Shown: positions 1 through 7,173 of the stretch, one piece after another | Numbering within the stretch: the stretch's first letter is position 1 | Layout of the letters: every line of letters starts with the position of its first letter | Notes under the pieces: generated by a model | What the model was told of the DNA's origin: nothing | Seen by the model: the letters and a program-made list of their open reading frames with translations, nothing else | The model's database searches: none | Made by a program: the position numbers and the translations under genes | Assembly: GCF_000720425.1 (NCBI RefSeq) | Contig: NZ_JOAJ01000003.1 | Coordinates: forward strand, 186,001-250,000 | Length of the DNA: 64,000 nt | DNA from: Nocardia rhamnosiphila NBRC 108938 | GTDB taxonomy: Bacteria; Actinomycetota; Actinomycetes; Mycobacteriales; Mycobacteriaceae | Direction: 5' to 3'

Positions 1-405
1 GAATGCCGACCGGATATCCCAGGCGATATTGCTCAGGACCGCGACCGGCAACTCGAAACCCGCCACCGCCTTCAAGGCGGCCGCCGCATCCGGGTACGGG
101 GCCCACGCGCCGGCCGATATCAGCTGGTCGTAGAGATAGCCCGGGTTTCCGACCCCGGACCCCTCCAGCACGGCCGTATACAGTTCGCGGTGCAGCGACG
201 GGTCGAGATCCCGGCGGTGCCAATCGTCACGCAGACGGTCGGGCAGCCCCTCGGGTCGCCCGGTCGGAGCGGTCATCCGGCGCATGATCTCGGCCTGGCG
301 TGCACCGGCGAGCGGCGCCCCGCGATGATCGATCAATCCGTCGAGTATCGGTTCGAACCGGAAAAGTGTGCCGGAGAAATCGAAGAGCACGCCGCGGATG
401 GTCAT
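1..405 (-). CDS. HAD-superfamily hydrolase, 3' end beyond window
   Basis: The first 135 codons are present from an ATG at 405; the gene runs off the left edge. The N-terminus MTIRGVLFDFSGTLFRF places HAD motif I (DFSGT) at residues 9-13, with the nucleophile Asp9. The second Asp of the usual DxDGT is Ser here, as it is a non-Asp residue in phosphonatase-type HAD enzymes. An alpha-helical cap follows, and a motif II-like VLSN segment lies near residue 126. The likely role is a cytosolic phosphatase or haloacid-dehalogenase-like hydrolase of unknown substrate. It starts 5 nt downstream of the marR stop, so the two are probably co-transcribed. It was read directly from the minus strand because it has no stop in the window. 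Confidence 0.85.
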   Translation of the reverse strand, partial: MTIRGVLFDFSGTLFRFEPILDGLIDHRGAPLAGARQAEIMRRMTAPTGRPEGLPDRLRDDWHRRDLDPSLHRELYTAVLEGSGVGNPGYLYDQLISAGAWAPYPDAAAALKAVAGFELPVAVLSNIAWDIRSAF

Positions 406-410
406 GCGAG

Positions 411-926
411 TCAGGTTACGGATGACCGCGGGCGCCCGGGCCGCAGCCGCGACAGGGTTCCCGGGGTCAGCCGCTGCGCGAGTGTTTCCAAAGCGGTGAC
501 CACCCCGGCGACCTCCTCGGGATCGTCGGTACCGAGCGCCGCCGCGAGCGCGGTATCGACCGTGGTCGCCCGGACCGTATCGACCCGATCGGAGGCATCG
601 GGCGCTTGACGGATCAGGACGCGACGCCGGTCGGCCGGATCGGGTTCGCTCACGATCGCGCCCGCCTCCCGTAGGCGCGCGACGCATCCGGAGACCTGGC
701 TCTGCGGCAGACCCGTGCGCGCGGCGATCTCCCCCACCGTGCTGCCGGGGTGCTCGACGATATCGCTGGCCACGATCAGCACCGATCGCACACTCGTCGA
801 GTACCGCGGCAGCCCCTCGGTCGGCATCGCCTCCTCGCCGATCTTCATCAGCGTGCGCCCGAGCAGGAAGAGTTCGACTCCGTTCACCAAGGGCACGCTA
901 CCCGAGACGCATCGTTCCAAATACAT
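411..926 (-). CDS. MarR-family transcriptional regulator
   Basis: A 171-residue winged-helix regulator. The HTH spans roughly residues 60-115 (GEIAARTGLPQSQVSGCV, then a wing with PDPADRRRVLI), which is characteristic of MarR. The N-terminal helix around ELFLLGRTLMKIG probably helps dimerise. The ATG at 926 lies inside a perfect inverted repeat (921-940); GTG codons at 896 and 887 are alternative starts that would give a more usual MarR length. The gene is divergent from an alpha/beta hydrolase, with 41 nt between starts, and is followed 5 nt later by a HAD hydrolase. The arrangement suggests local autoregulation plus control of the hydrolase; the ligand is unknown. Confidence 0.88.
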   Translation of the reverse strand: MYLERCVSGSVPLVNGVELFLLGRTLMKIGEEAMPTEGLPRYSTSVRSVLIVASDIVEHPGSTVGEIAARTGLPQSQVSGCVARLREAGAIVSEPDPADRRRVLIRQAPDASDRVDTVRATTVDTALAAALGTDDPEEVAGVVTALETLAQRLTPGTLSRLRPGRPRSSVT

Positions 927-940
927 CTTTCTTGATGTAT
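921..940. promoter_or_regulatory. Inverted-repeat operator of the MarR gene
   Basis: ATACATC and GATGTAT form perfect 7-bp arms separated by 6 bp. The repeat lies in an AT-rich stretch, unusual for this genome, between divergent marR and hydrolase genes. It overlaps the putative -35 box of the hydrolase, as expected of a repressor site. Confidence 0.7.
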
Positions 941-960
941 CTAAAAAGATGGATTACGGT
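932..960 (+). promoter_or_regulatory. Putative promoter giving a leaderless hydrolase mRNA
   Basis: TTGATG at 932-937 and TACGGT at 955-960 are separated by 17 bp and match actinobacterial -35 and -10 boxes (TTGACA, TANNNT). Transcription would begin at about 967-968, on the ATG of the hydrolase, which has no clear Shine-Dalgarno. The promoter is predicted from sequence only. Confidence 0.5.
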
Positions 961-967
961 GCTCGGT

Positions 968-1837
968 ATGACCCGCTTCAGAACCGGCCGCCTCCCCGTC
1001 CCCGGCGCGACCCTGTACTACGAGATCCGCGGCAGCGGCCCACTGCTCTTGCTGCTCCAGGGCGGCGACGGCAACACCGCCCGCGGCGCCGACCTGGCCG
1101 GACGACTCGCCACCGACTACACCGTGGTCGTCCCCGACCGCCGCGGCCTGTCCGGCAGCGTGCTCGACGACCCGGACGCACCTGTGACGGTGGCCACCCA
1201 CGCCGATGACACCCACCGCCTCCTGGCAGCCCTCACCGACGAGCCGGCCCGAATATTCGGCTCCAGCTACGGCGCGCTCATCGCGCTCACCCTGGCCGCC
1301 GACCACCCGGAACAGGTCTGCACCCTCATCGCCCACGACCCCGCCACGATCGGCCTGCTGCCGACCGCGGCCCGCGACCGTGCCGAACACGACCTCGCCG
1401 CCCTCGACGAGGTCTACCGTCGCGACGGCGCACTGCCCGCGCTCCGGAAACTCGCCGAACTGGTCCACGCCGATCGCTCCGATCGGGAGCCCGGCGTCAC
1501 GCCACCGGCACCGCGTGGCTCCGGAGACCTGGACGACCTGGACTTCTTCCTGTCCCGGGACCTGCCGGAGATCCGCTCGTCGACGCTGGACGCCGCACAT
1601 ATCGCCGCACTAGCCAGGACCCCGGTCCACATCGTGCCCGCCGCCGGTCACGGCTCCCGGGAGATCTGGAACTACGACTGCGCCCGCGCCCTGGCCGCCC
1701 TACTGGACAGCACGGTCACCGAATTCCCGGGCGGCCACAGCCTCTCCACCCACCCGACCGCCTTCGCCGCACGGCTGCGCGAGGTGCTGGGCAGCCGGCG
1801 GCACCCAACCACCACATCGGCCTCGGACCACGGCTGA
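968..1837 (+). CDS. Alpha/beta hydrolase
   Basis: A 289-residue cytosolic alpha/beta-hydrolase. The oxyanion segment LLLLQGGDG replaces the common HG motif near residue 30. The nucleophile elbow GSSYGA lies near residue 100, an Asp-rich strand end follows, and the catalytic His is probably in FPGGHSLS near the C-terminus. The substrate cannot be read from the sequence. The open frame extends upstream to 932, but the ATG at 968 fits the family N-terminus and a leaderless promoter at 932-960. It is divergent from a MarR gene whose operator overlaps this promoter, so MarR repression is likely. Confidence 0.87.
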   Translation: MTRFRTGRLPVPGATLYYEIRGSGPLLLLLQGGDGNTARGADLAGRLATDYTVVVPDRRGLSGSVLDDPDAPVTVATHADDTHRLLAALTDEPARIFGSSYGALIALTLAADHPEQVCTLIAHDPATIGLLPTAARDRAEHDLAALDEVYRRDGALPALRKLAELVHADRSDREPGVTPPAPRGSGDLDDLDFFLSRDLPEIRSSTLDAAHIAALARTPVHIVPAAGHGSREIWNYDCARALAALLDSTVTEFPGGHSLSTHPTAFAARLREVLGSRRHPTTTSASDHG

Positions 1838-1866
1838 AGGGCCTACCGCCCGTCGAGGCCACGGGA

Positions 1867-2841
1867 TCAGTCGGCGATCGGACGCCCGGCCGCGCGCTCG
1901 GCCCCTCTCTCGATCACGGCTTTCGCGAAGTCCGCGACCGGGACGACAGTACTGCCGTCGTCGGTCAAATCCATACGTTTCAGTCCATCCCGGAAGTCCT
2001 GGTCCCAGAACGGGTAGACGCTCAGCTCGACTTGCTCGTCGCCCGAGCGCAGCTGCACAAAGGAGGGCTCGAGGTCGGTCGAGCCCGCGTGAAGTCGCGC
2101 GTGGTTGATCCGCGCCGCATGCCGTAGACCAGCGTCCATATTGTCCTTGGCCACATCGAGCGGAGAGCCATGAGGGGACAGCGGCCCCAGCGCATCTTCC
2201 AACCTCGGCAAGAATTTGGAACGTACAGCGATGGCGAGGTCGTCGCCCGCGTTCAATCTCAGGTGGCGCGCCGATTGCAGTGCGTCACCGAGCCACCCCG
2301 GGAGCGGAGGCGTCTCGCGAACTGTGAACGAAATCTCCCTGGTCCACCCGTCCGGGTCGTCCACCAGCGACCGGTGGTCGAGTCGGCCGAATACCGAATC
2401 ATCGAGCACCTCGGCAGGCGGGGCGCCGTCACCCCGGTCGAGAATCCGGACCCGCAACGTCCGGTCGGGACGCTCGCCCGCGGTTTCCAACACGACGTGC
2501 GGGTCCGCACCGGTGGAGCGAGCCGAATACGCAGTCGTATCACTCAGGGTCAACCCGATATCGTCTCGCCGGCCGGCGGGCCAATCCGGTAGCTGCCGAT
2601 CGAGCCAATCCCACGCTCGGGCAGTTCCTTGCGCATCGGCGCGCGGGAGGGTCACTTCGGGAGCACCGTCCGAGAGGCCGCGAGTCGCAGCAGCAACGAG
2701 TTGCCGGCCTTGCTCACCGGCGTGTTCGCCGGCCGATGCGCCCGCACCGGCCTGCTCGGCGTGCCGGTGGGTCCAATTGGACTCCCCGCTCGAACGCCGG
2801 GTCAGTAGCTCCGCCAAGTCGTCCCGGAGCCGCCGGAACAC
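1867..2841 (-). CDS. Hypothetical protein, about 324 residues
   Basis: I do not recognise a family. The frame is open upstream to 3009, but those 56 codons are Arg-rich and look non-genic. A GTG at 2841 is preceded by AGGAG at 2847-2851 with a 5-nt spacer, so I place the start there. The product is soluble, acidic and charged, with no signal peptide or membrane segment. It has a helical N-terminus (FRRLRDDLAELL), a Gly/Ala/His-rich low-complexity stretch, a mid-region with ILDRGDGAPPAE, and a C-terminal part of short strands with QVELSVYPFWDQDF. It converges with the hydrolase upstream (29 nt apart) and shares no obvious operon. Confidence 0.65.
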   Translation of the reverse strand: MFRRLRDDLAELLTRRSSGESNWTHRHAEQAGAGASAGEHAGEQGRQLVAAATRGLSDGAPEVTLPRADAQGTARAWDWLDRQLPDWPAGRRDDIGLTLSDTTAYSARSTGADPHVVLETAGERPDRTLRVRILDRGDGAPPAEVLDDSVFGRLDHRSLVDDPDGWTREISFTVRETPPLPGWLGDALQSARHLRLNAGDDLAIAVRSKFLPRLEDALGPLSPHGSPLDVAKDNMDAGLRHAARINHARLHAGSTDLEPSFVQLRSGDEQVELSVYPFWDQDFRDGLKRMDLTDDGSTVVPVADFAKAVIERGAERAAGRPIAD

Positions 2842-3189
2842 CTCGTCTCCTGCCCACCTCACCGGTTCACACCCGAGGCCGGCGCCGCGGTATCGGGCCC
2901 ACCACGGAGACGGAAACGAAAGCCGCGAGCGACGGAGAGACACCGCACCGAAGCGCCGTCGCGCAGGAACCGACCGGCGTACAGCCCTTGCAAAATTCCA
3001 CAATTTCACAATAAGGCCCGCTGAACAGCGCCTGCCACAGCCAGGTTCTGTGAGTTGTTACGTATTCGCTCCGCTACTTTCCCGAGGGCGCAGGAATGTC
3101 CACCGCCGGGCCTGACACACGTGAGGACCGACCTACCAGGCGAGCAGGCCCGGCGCCGCCATCAGCGGATCGAGTGGACGCTCCGCCGG
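2842..3189. other. 348-nt stretch without a convincing gene
   Basis: It separates the hypothetical gene from the epoxide-hydrolase-like gene and should hold the promoter of the former. I see no strong hairpin, tRNA or recognisable ORF. Open frames on both strands have shadow-like Arg/Pro/Ser composition. Confidence 0.5.
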
Positions 3190-4158
3190 TTACTTTCCGG
3201 TCAGTTCCCCGAGCGCGCCCAACAGGAATTCGTTCACAGCGTCCGTCGCCTCCAATTGCACCAGATGACCGGCGCCCGGCACCGATTGCACGGCGCGCAG
3301 ATCCGGAAGCAGCGCGCGCATCGTGGCCAGCGGGTCGCGGCCGCTGAACCCTTCCATATCGGGGTCGTTCTCGCCGTAGACGAAGTACACCGGGACCGTG
3401 GGCACCGCCTCCGCATACTCGGCCGTCAGTTCCCAGTTGCGATCGATGGCCCGGTACCAGTTCAGGCCACCGGTGAACCCGGTGCGCTCGAAATCACCGG
3501 CCAGGATGTCGAATTCGTCTTTCGAAAGCCACGACCAGGGCAGTTCCGGCGCTGCGGGCAGCGCATCGATATAGCGGGTTCCCGGCGGGTTCTTCCACAC
3601 GTCGAGATAGTGGAAATCTCCGCTCAGCGCGAAGTAGACCCGGGAAAGGAATTCGCGTGGCCGTTCGGCCAGATGCCCGTCGGCCACGCCGGGTTCCTGG
3701 AAATACTGCAGGTGCAGGAAATGCCGCTCGGCCATCTTCCCCCAGTAGTACCCGGGCGGTTTCGGGGCGCGCGGGCCGAAGGGGTTGTTCAGGATCACCA
3801 GTCCGCGCACCCGCTCCGGCGCGCGTAGCGCGAGTTCCCACAGCAGGGCCGCGCCGAAATCGACGCCCACGAAAATCGCCTGGTCGGCGTCGATATCGTC
3901 GAGCAACGCGAGCAGGTCACCGACCACGGCCTCGTTGGTGTAGTCGTCGATCGACTCGGGCGCGCCGGTCCGGCCCGCGCCGCGCAGATCGGGGGCCAGG
4001 GCCCGGTATCCGGCGGCGGCGGCCGCCGCGAGCTGGCGGTGCCAGATGTACCAGGTGTGCGGAAACCCGTGGCAGAAGATCACCGGGTGGCCCCGGCCCT
4101 GTTCGGCGATATGCATCCGCACGCCGCCGGTGTCGACGAACCGGTGTGTCGGCTCCAC
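3190..4158 (-). CDS. Epoxide-hydrolase-like alpha/beta hydrolase
   Basis: A 322-residue alpha/beta hydrolase of the epoxide hydrolase group. The oxyanion motif HGFPHTWYIW lies near residues 30-39. The nucleophile elbow is GVDFGA, with Asp in place of Ser as in epoxide hydrolases and haloalkane dehalogenases. A cap domain rich in Tyr and Trp (GYYWGKMAE, LNWYRAID) could supply the activating Tyr residues. The acid is probably in YGENDPDM and the His in GAGHLVQ near the C-terminus. The expected reaction is hydrolysis of an epoxide, possibly of a lipid or sterol, to a diol. The gene is divergent from an SDR gene, and a KstR-like palindrome lies between them. Confidence 0.85.
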   Translation of the reverse strand: MEPTHRFVDTGGVRMHIAEQGRGHPVIFCHGFPHTWYIWHRQLAAAAAAGYRALAPDLRGAGRTGAPESIDDYTNEAVVGDLLALLDDIDADQAIFVGVDFGAALLWELALRAPERVRGLVILNNPFGPRAPKPPGYYWGKMAERHFLHLQYFQEPGVADGHLAERPREFLSRVYFALSGDFHYLDVWKNPPGTRYIDALPAAPELPWSWLSKDEFDILAGDFERTGFTGGLNWYRAIDRNWELTAEYAEAVPTVPVYFVYGENDPDMEGFSGRDPLATMRALLPDLRAVQSVPGAGHLVQLEATDAVNEFLLGALGELTGK

Positions 4159-4174
4159 CGCACCTCCCGAATAC

Positions 4175-4188
4175 TAGAACGCGTTACA
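4175..4188. promoter_or_regulatory. KstR-like operator
   Basis: TAGAACGCGTTACA fits the mycobacterial and rhodococcal KstR operator TnnAACnnGTTnnA at every fixed position. It is centred in the 54-bp divergent promoter region between the epoxide-hydrolase-like gene and the SDR gene. KstR is the TetR repressor of cholesterol catabolism, relieved by sterol-derived CoA esters. That it binds here is inference. Confidence 0.55.
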
Positions 4189-4212
4189 GTTTCACGGTAA
4201 CGTCCCGGGACT

Positions 4213-5061
4213 GTGAGCGGAACACCACACCCCCTGCAGAATCGGATCGCGGTGGTCACCGGCGCCAGCCGTGGGATCGGCAAAGGTATCGCCCTCGAAC
4301 TGGGCGCCGCCGGCGCGACCGTCTACGTGACCGGACGATCGGACCGGCCGGGCAAACTCCCGGGCACCGTGGGCGAAACGGCCGCGCGGATCGACGAACT
4401 CGGCGGCACCGGCGTGCCGGTGGTCTGCGATCACCGCGACGACGAGGCGACCGCCGCGCTCTTCGAGCGGATCGCGAACGAACACGACCGGCTCGATATC
4501 CTGGTGAACAACGTCTACAACTCCCCCGCCGCCGCCCGCTGGCTCGGCCGCAAATTCTGGGAGGTGCCGCCCGCGGCGTGGGACGAAACCTTCGAGGTGG
4601 GCGTTCGATCGCATTACGCGGCCGCCGTCTACGCCGCGCCGCTGCTGCTGAAGGGCGCCGGCTTGATCGTCAATGTCTCCTCGCCGGGCTCCCGGCGGTA
4701 TATGCACAACGCGGTGTACGGAGTCGCCAAGACCGCACTCGACCGGATGACCGCCGATTTCGCACGCGATCTCGCCGGCACCGAGGTGACCGCCGTCTCG
4801 ATCTGGCCGGGCATCGTCGATACCGAACTACTGCAGATGGTGCCCGCCGACGCGGACGGCAACCGGGTGGTGGCACTTCCCGGAGAGGGCAGTTTCGACC
4901 TGAATCAGGCGGAGACCCCGCGGTTCGCGGGCCGCGCGGTGGTGGCCCTCGCCACCGACCCCGACCGCGGGAAACGATCCGGGCAGGCATGGAAGGTCGC
5001 CGATCTGGCCGGCGACTACGGGTTCACCGATGTGGACGGGAGAGTCCCCCGCCACGACTGA
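4213..5061 (+). CDS. SDR-family oxidoreductase, DHRS1-like
   Basis: A 282-residue short-chain dehydrogenase/reductase starting at GTG 4213. The dinucleotide-binding motif TGASRGIG is at residues 16-23, NNVYN stands in for the NNAG motif, and the catalytic Ser and YGVAK follow (Ser in NVSSPG, Tyr and Lys four residues apart). The arginine in VTGRS after beta2 suggests NADP preference. The overall layout, including the PGIVDTELL segment, resembles DHRS1-type SDRs, which act on steroids and carbonyls. The substrate is not shown by the sequence, but the KstR-like site upstream fits sterol or side-chain metabolism. It ends 8 nt from the convergent secG. Confidence 0.88.
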   Translation: MSGTPHPLQNRIAVVTGASRGIGKGIALELGAAGATVYVTGRSDRPGKLPGTVGETAARIDELGGTGVPVVCDHRDDEATAALFERIANEHDRLDILVNNVYNSPAAARWLGRKFWEVPPAAWDETFEVGVRSHYAAAVYAAPLLLKGAGLIVNVSSPGSRRYMHNAVYGVAKTALDRMTADFARDLAGTEVTAVSIWPGIVDTELLQMVPADADGNRVVALPGEGSFDLNQAETPRFAGRAVVALATDPDRGKRSGQAWKVADLAGDYGFTDVDGRVPRHD

Positions 5062-5069
5062 CCGGCAGG

Positions 5070-5303
5070 TCAGGCGAATTTGATCTCCAGCCCGATCCCC
5101 AGGATCGCGATGAACCAGACCATGCCGGTGAAGATGGTGATGCGGTTGAGGTTCTTCTCGGCGACGGTCGACCCGGACAGGCTCGACTGCATCCCACCAC
5201 CGAACAGGCTGGACAGACCTCCGCCCTTGGCCCGGTGCAGCAGCACCAGCAGCACCAGCAGCAGGCTGGTGACGATCAGGAGGATATCCAGGAACATCCG
5301 CAT
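5070..5303 (-). CDS. secG: Preprotein translocase subunit SecG
   Basis: A 77-residue membrane protein with two transmembrane helices (about residues 4-22 and 53-75) joined by the conserved cytoplasmic loop GGGLSSLFGGG and SSLSGSTVAEKNL. It belongs to the SecYEG channel and assists SecA-driven export. An ATG two codons in (5297) is an equally good start. In related genomes secG follows tpiA directly; here tpiA lies 5.2 kb away with four genes and a terminator between, so secG must have its own promoter, perhaps in the 5304-5417 spacer that carries a direct repeat. Confidence 0.95.
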   Translation of the reverse strand: MRMFLDILLIVTSLLLVLLVLLHRAKGGGLSSLFGGGMQSSLSGSTVAEKNLNRITIFTGMVWFIAILGIGLEIKFA

Positions 5304-5352
5304 GCCGGACAGTCTAGAGGGTGCGACGGAATGAATCCCATTCGCCGTCCGA

Positions 5353-5417
5353 GCACGGCCGGAGCGGACGCGGAGGTACGCACGACGCGCACGGCCGGAG
5401 CGGACGCGGAGGTACGC
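5353..5417. repeat. Tandem direct repeat, 29 bp at 36-bp period
   Basis: Identical 29-bp copies lie at 5353-5381 and 5389-5417, spaced by 7 bp, between the 5' end of secG and the stop codon of the MFS gene. The unit begins GCACGGCCGGAGC and ends GAGGTACGC. It may be a replication-slippage duplication in the secG upstream region. Confidence 0.9.
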
Positions 5418-7025
5418 CTATGGCCGCGGTTCCACCGATACCAGGTGGGTGAGCGTCTCATCGTGCGCGAACTCCGACACCGCCCGCTCGCGCAGCAGGT
5501 CCTGGGCCGTCAACCGCACCTTGTGCTGCTGCATGTGTTCGGACCAGGATCGCACCACGAACGCCTCCACATAGCGGTCCGTACTGCCCACATCGCGGTA
5601 CACCCGCCATTCCATCGCGCCGGTGCGCTGCCGCGAGCGTCCCACGAAGCTCATGGCCGCCAGGAATTCCGGCACCTTGTCCGCCGGGACGTCGTAGTCC
5701 TTGAGCACCAGTACCGGGCCGTCGTCGGGGTCCGGTTCCACCACCAGTTGGGGTTCCGGCCAGTACGCGTGCGGCGTGAGATCGAACCCGGGCGCGAACT
5801 GCCGCAGCGGCAGCCAGATCGTGCTGACCGCGCACACGCCGAGCAGCACCCCCGCCGCCAGCAGCGCGGTGACCGCACCGTAGGCCCCGGCGGCCAGGCC
5901 CCACACCACCGAGCCGATGGCCTGTCCGGCCATGAACACCAGCAGATACACCGACAGTCCCCGGGCCCGGACCCAGCCGGGCAGCAACAACTGCATGGTC
6001 GCGTTCATGGTGGCCAGGGTCAGCAGCCAGGACGCGCCCGCGAAGACGAGCAGAAGCAGCACCAGCGCCTCCACGCGCAGCAGCGCGGTACCGCAGCAGG
6101 CGATCCCGAACACCACCGCGGCGACCGCGACCTGCTGGGTCGGGGACAGCAGGGCCCGCACCCGGGCCAGGCCCAGCGCACCGAGGACCGCGCCCACGCC
6201 GAGCGCGCCCAGCATGAGGCCGTACCCGGAGGAACCGAGACCGAGCTGGTTGCGCGCGATCACCGGTAGCAGCGCCCACAGCGCGCTGGCGGGCGCGACG
6301 AACAGGGCGGTGCGCAGCAGCACGCGCCGGATCGCGGGCGCGGATTTGATGAAGCGGGTCCCCGCCTGCAAAGCCGCCAGCGGCCGTTCACTGGGCAGGT
6401 CCTTGGCCACTCGCGGCCGCCGCCAGAACAGCAGCGCCGCGACGATCGCGGCGAACGATACGGCGTTGAGCGCGAATACCAGTGCGGGACCCGACAGGGC
6501 GACCAGTACACCGGCGATGGCCGGGCCCACCGCCCGGCCGATGTTCATGTTCATACTGCCGAGCGCGGCGGCCGAGGGAATCTGATCCCGGGGCACCAGT
6601 TCGGGCTGGATCGCCTGCCAGGCGGGCCCCACCACCGCTTGGCCGCAGCCGAGCAGGAACAGCAGCGTGAGCAGTACCGAGGGGGTGGTGTGCCCGGCAG
6701 CGGTGGATACCGCCAGCGTGATCGCCAGTACCGCCATGGTGGTTTGCGCGCCGAGCAGCAGACGGCGGCGGTCCAGCAGGTCGGCCAGCACCCCGGACGG
6801 GATGGCCAGGATCATCACCGGCAGTGTCGTCGCGGTCTGCACGAAGGAGACCAGCGCGGCGGCATTGGGTTCGTCGACCAGCACCCACTGCGCCCCGACC
6901 ATCTGCATCCAGGTGCCCAGGTTGGATACCAGCTGCGCGATCCACAGCGCCCGATAGACCCGCGACCGCAATGGCGCCCAAGTGGAAACTGGTTTCGCTG
7001 CGGCTGTAGTCACTCGGGACAGCAT
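5418..7025 (-). CDS. MFS exporter (EntS/MFS_3 type) with C-terminal monooxygenase-like domain
   Basis: A 535-residue protein. Residues 20 to about 420 form a 12-helix major facilitator of the enterobactin-exporter-like (MFS_3) type, with the N-terminal signature VYRALWIAQLVSNLGTWMQ and DLLDRRRLLLG between helices 2 and 3. After the last helix a soluble tail of about 110 residues (from VVEPDPDDGPVLVLKDYDV) has the strand-helix pattern of antibiotic-biosynthesis monooxygenase (ABM) or NIPSNAP-like dimeric alpha-beta barrels, including EWRVYRD and AFVVRSWSEH. The likely role is proton-driven export of a small molecule, substrate unknown. It lies between secG and an MHS transporter, all on the minus strand. 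Confidence 0.87.
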   Translation of the reverse strand: MLSRVTTAAAKPVSTWAPLRSRVYRALWIAQLVSNLGTWMQMVGAQWVLVDEPNAAALVSFVQTATTLPVMILAIPSGVLADLLDRRRLLLGAQTTMAVLAITLAVSTAAGHTTPSVLLTLLFLLGCGQAVVGPAWQAIQPELVPRDQIPSAAALGSMNMNIGRAVGPAIAGVLVALSGPALVFALNAVSFAAIVAALLFWRRPRVAKDLPSERPLAALQAGTRFIKSAPAIRRVLLRTALFVAPASALWALLPVIARNQLGLGSSGYGLMLGALGVGAVLGALGLARVRALLSPTQQVAVAAVVFGIACCGTALLRVEALVLLLLVFAGASWLLTLATMNATMQLLLPGWVRARGLSVYLLVFMAGQAIGSVVWGLAAGAYGAVTALLAAGVLLGVCAVSTIWLPLRQFAPGFDLTPHAYWPEPQLVVEPDPDDGPVLVLKDYDVPADKVPEFLAAMSFVGRSRQRTGAMEWRVYRDVGSTDRYVEAFVVRSWSEHMQQHKVRLTAQDLLRERAVSEFAHDETLTHLVSVEPRP

Positions 7026-7087
7026 AGCGTCGCGCTCTGACCGGCCCGCCGGGCGAAGGGACCCCCGGCCGGTTCCCGGCGGGGCCC

Positions 7088-7120
7088 GGCTCCGGCCCGC
7101 ATCGACCGGGTGCCGGAGCC
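7088..7120 (-). terminator. Putative terminator after the MHS transporter
   Basis: GGCTCCGG (7088-7095) pairs with CCGGAGCC (7113-7120), and CCCG/CGGG pair inside. The hairpin lies 53 nt beyond the MHS gene stop and has no U-tract, as is common in actinobacteria. Confidence 0.5.
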
Positions 7121-7173
7121 CGCCGACTCGGGCATCGGCTCCGCGCGCGACCGTGATCCGGCGCGGCGCGGGC

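Noticed and set aside
340-370. GGTTCGAACCGG as a tRNA T-arm
   Set aside because: It lies inside the HAD coding frame and no cloverleaf can be drawn around it.
3657-6269. 870-codon open frame on the plus strand
   Set aside because: It runs antisense across the epoxide hydrolase, secG and the MFS gene; its Arg/Pro-rich composition and lack of motifs mark it as a GC-bias shadow.
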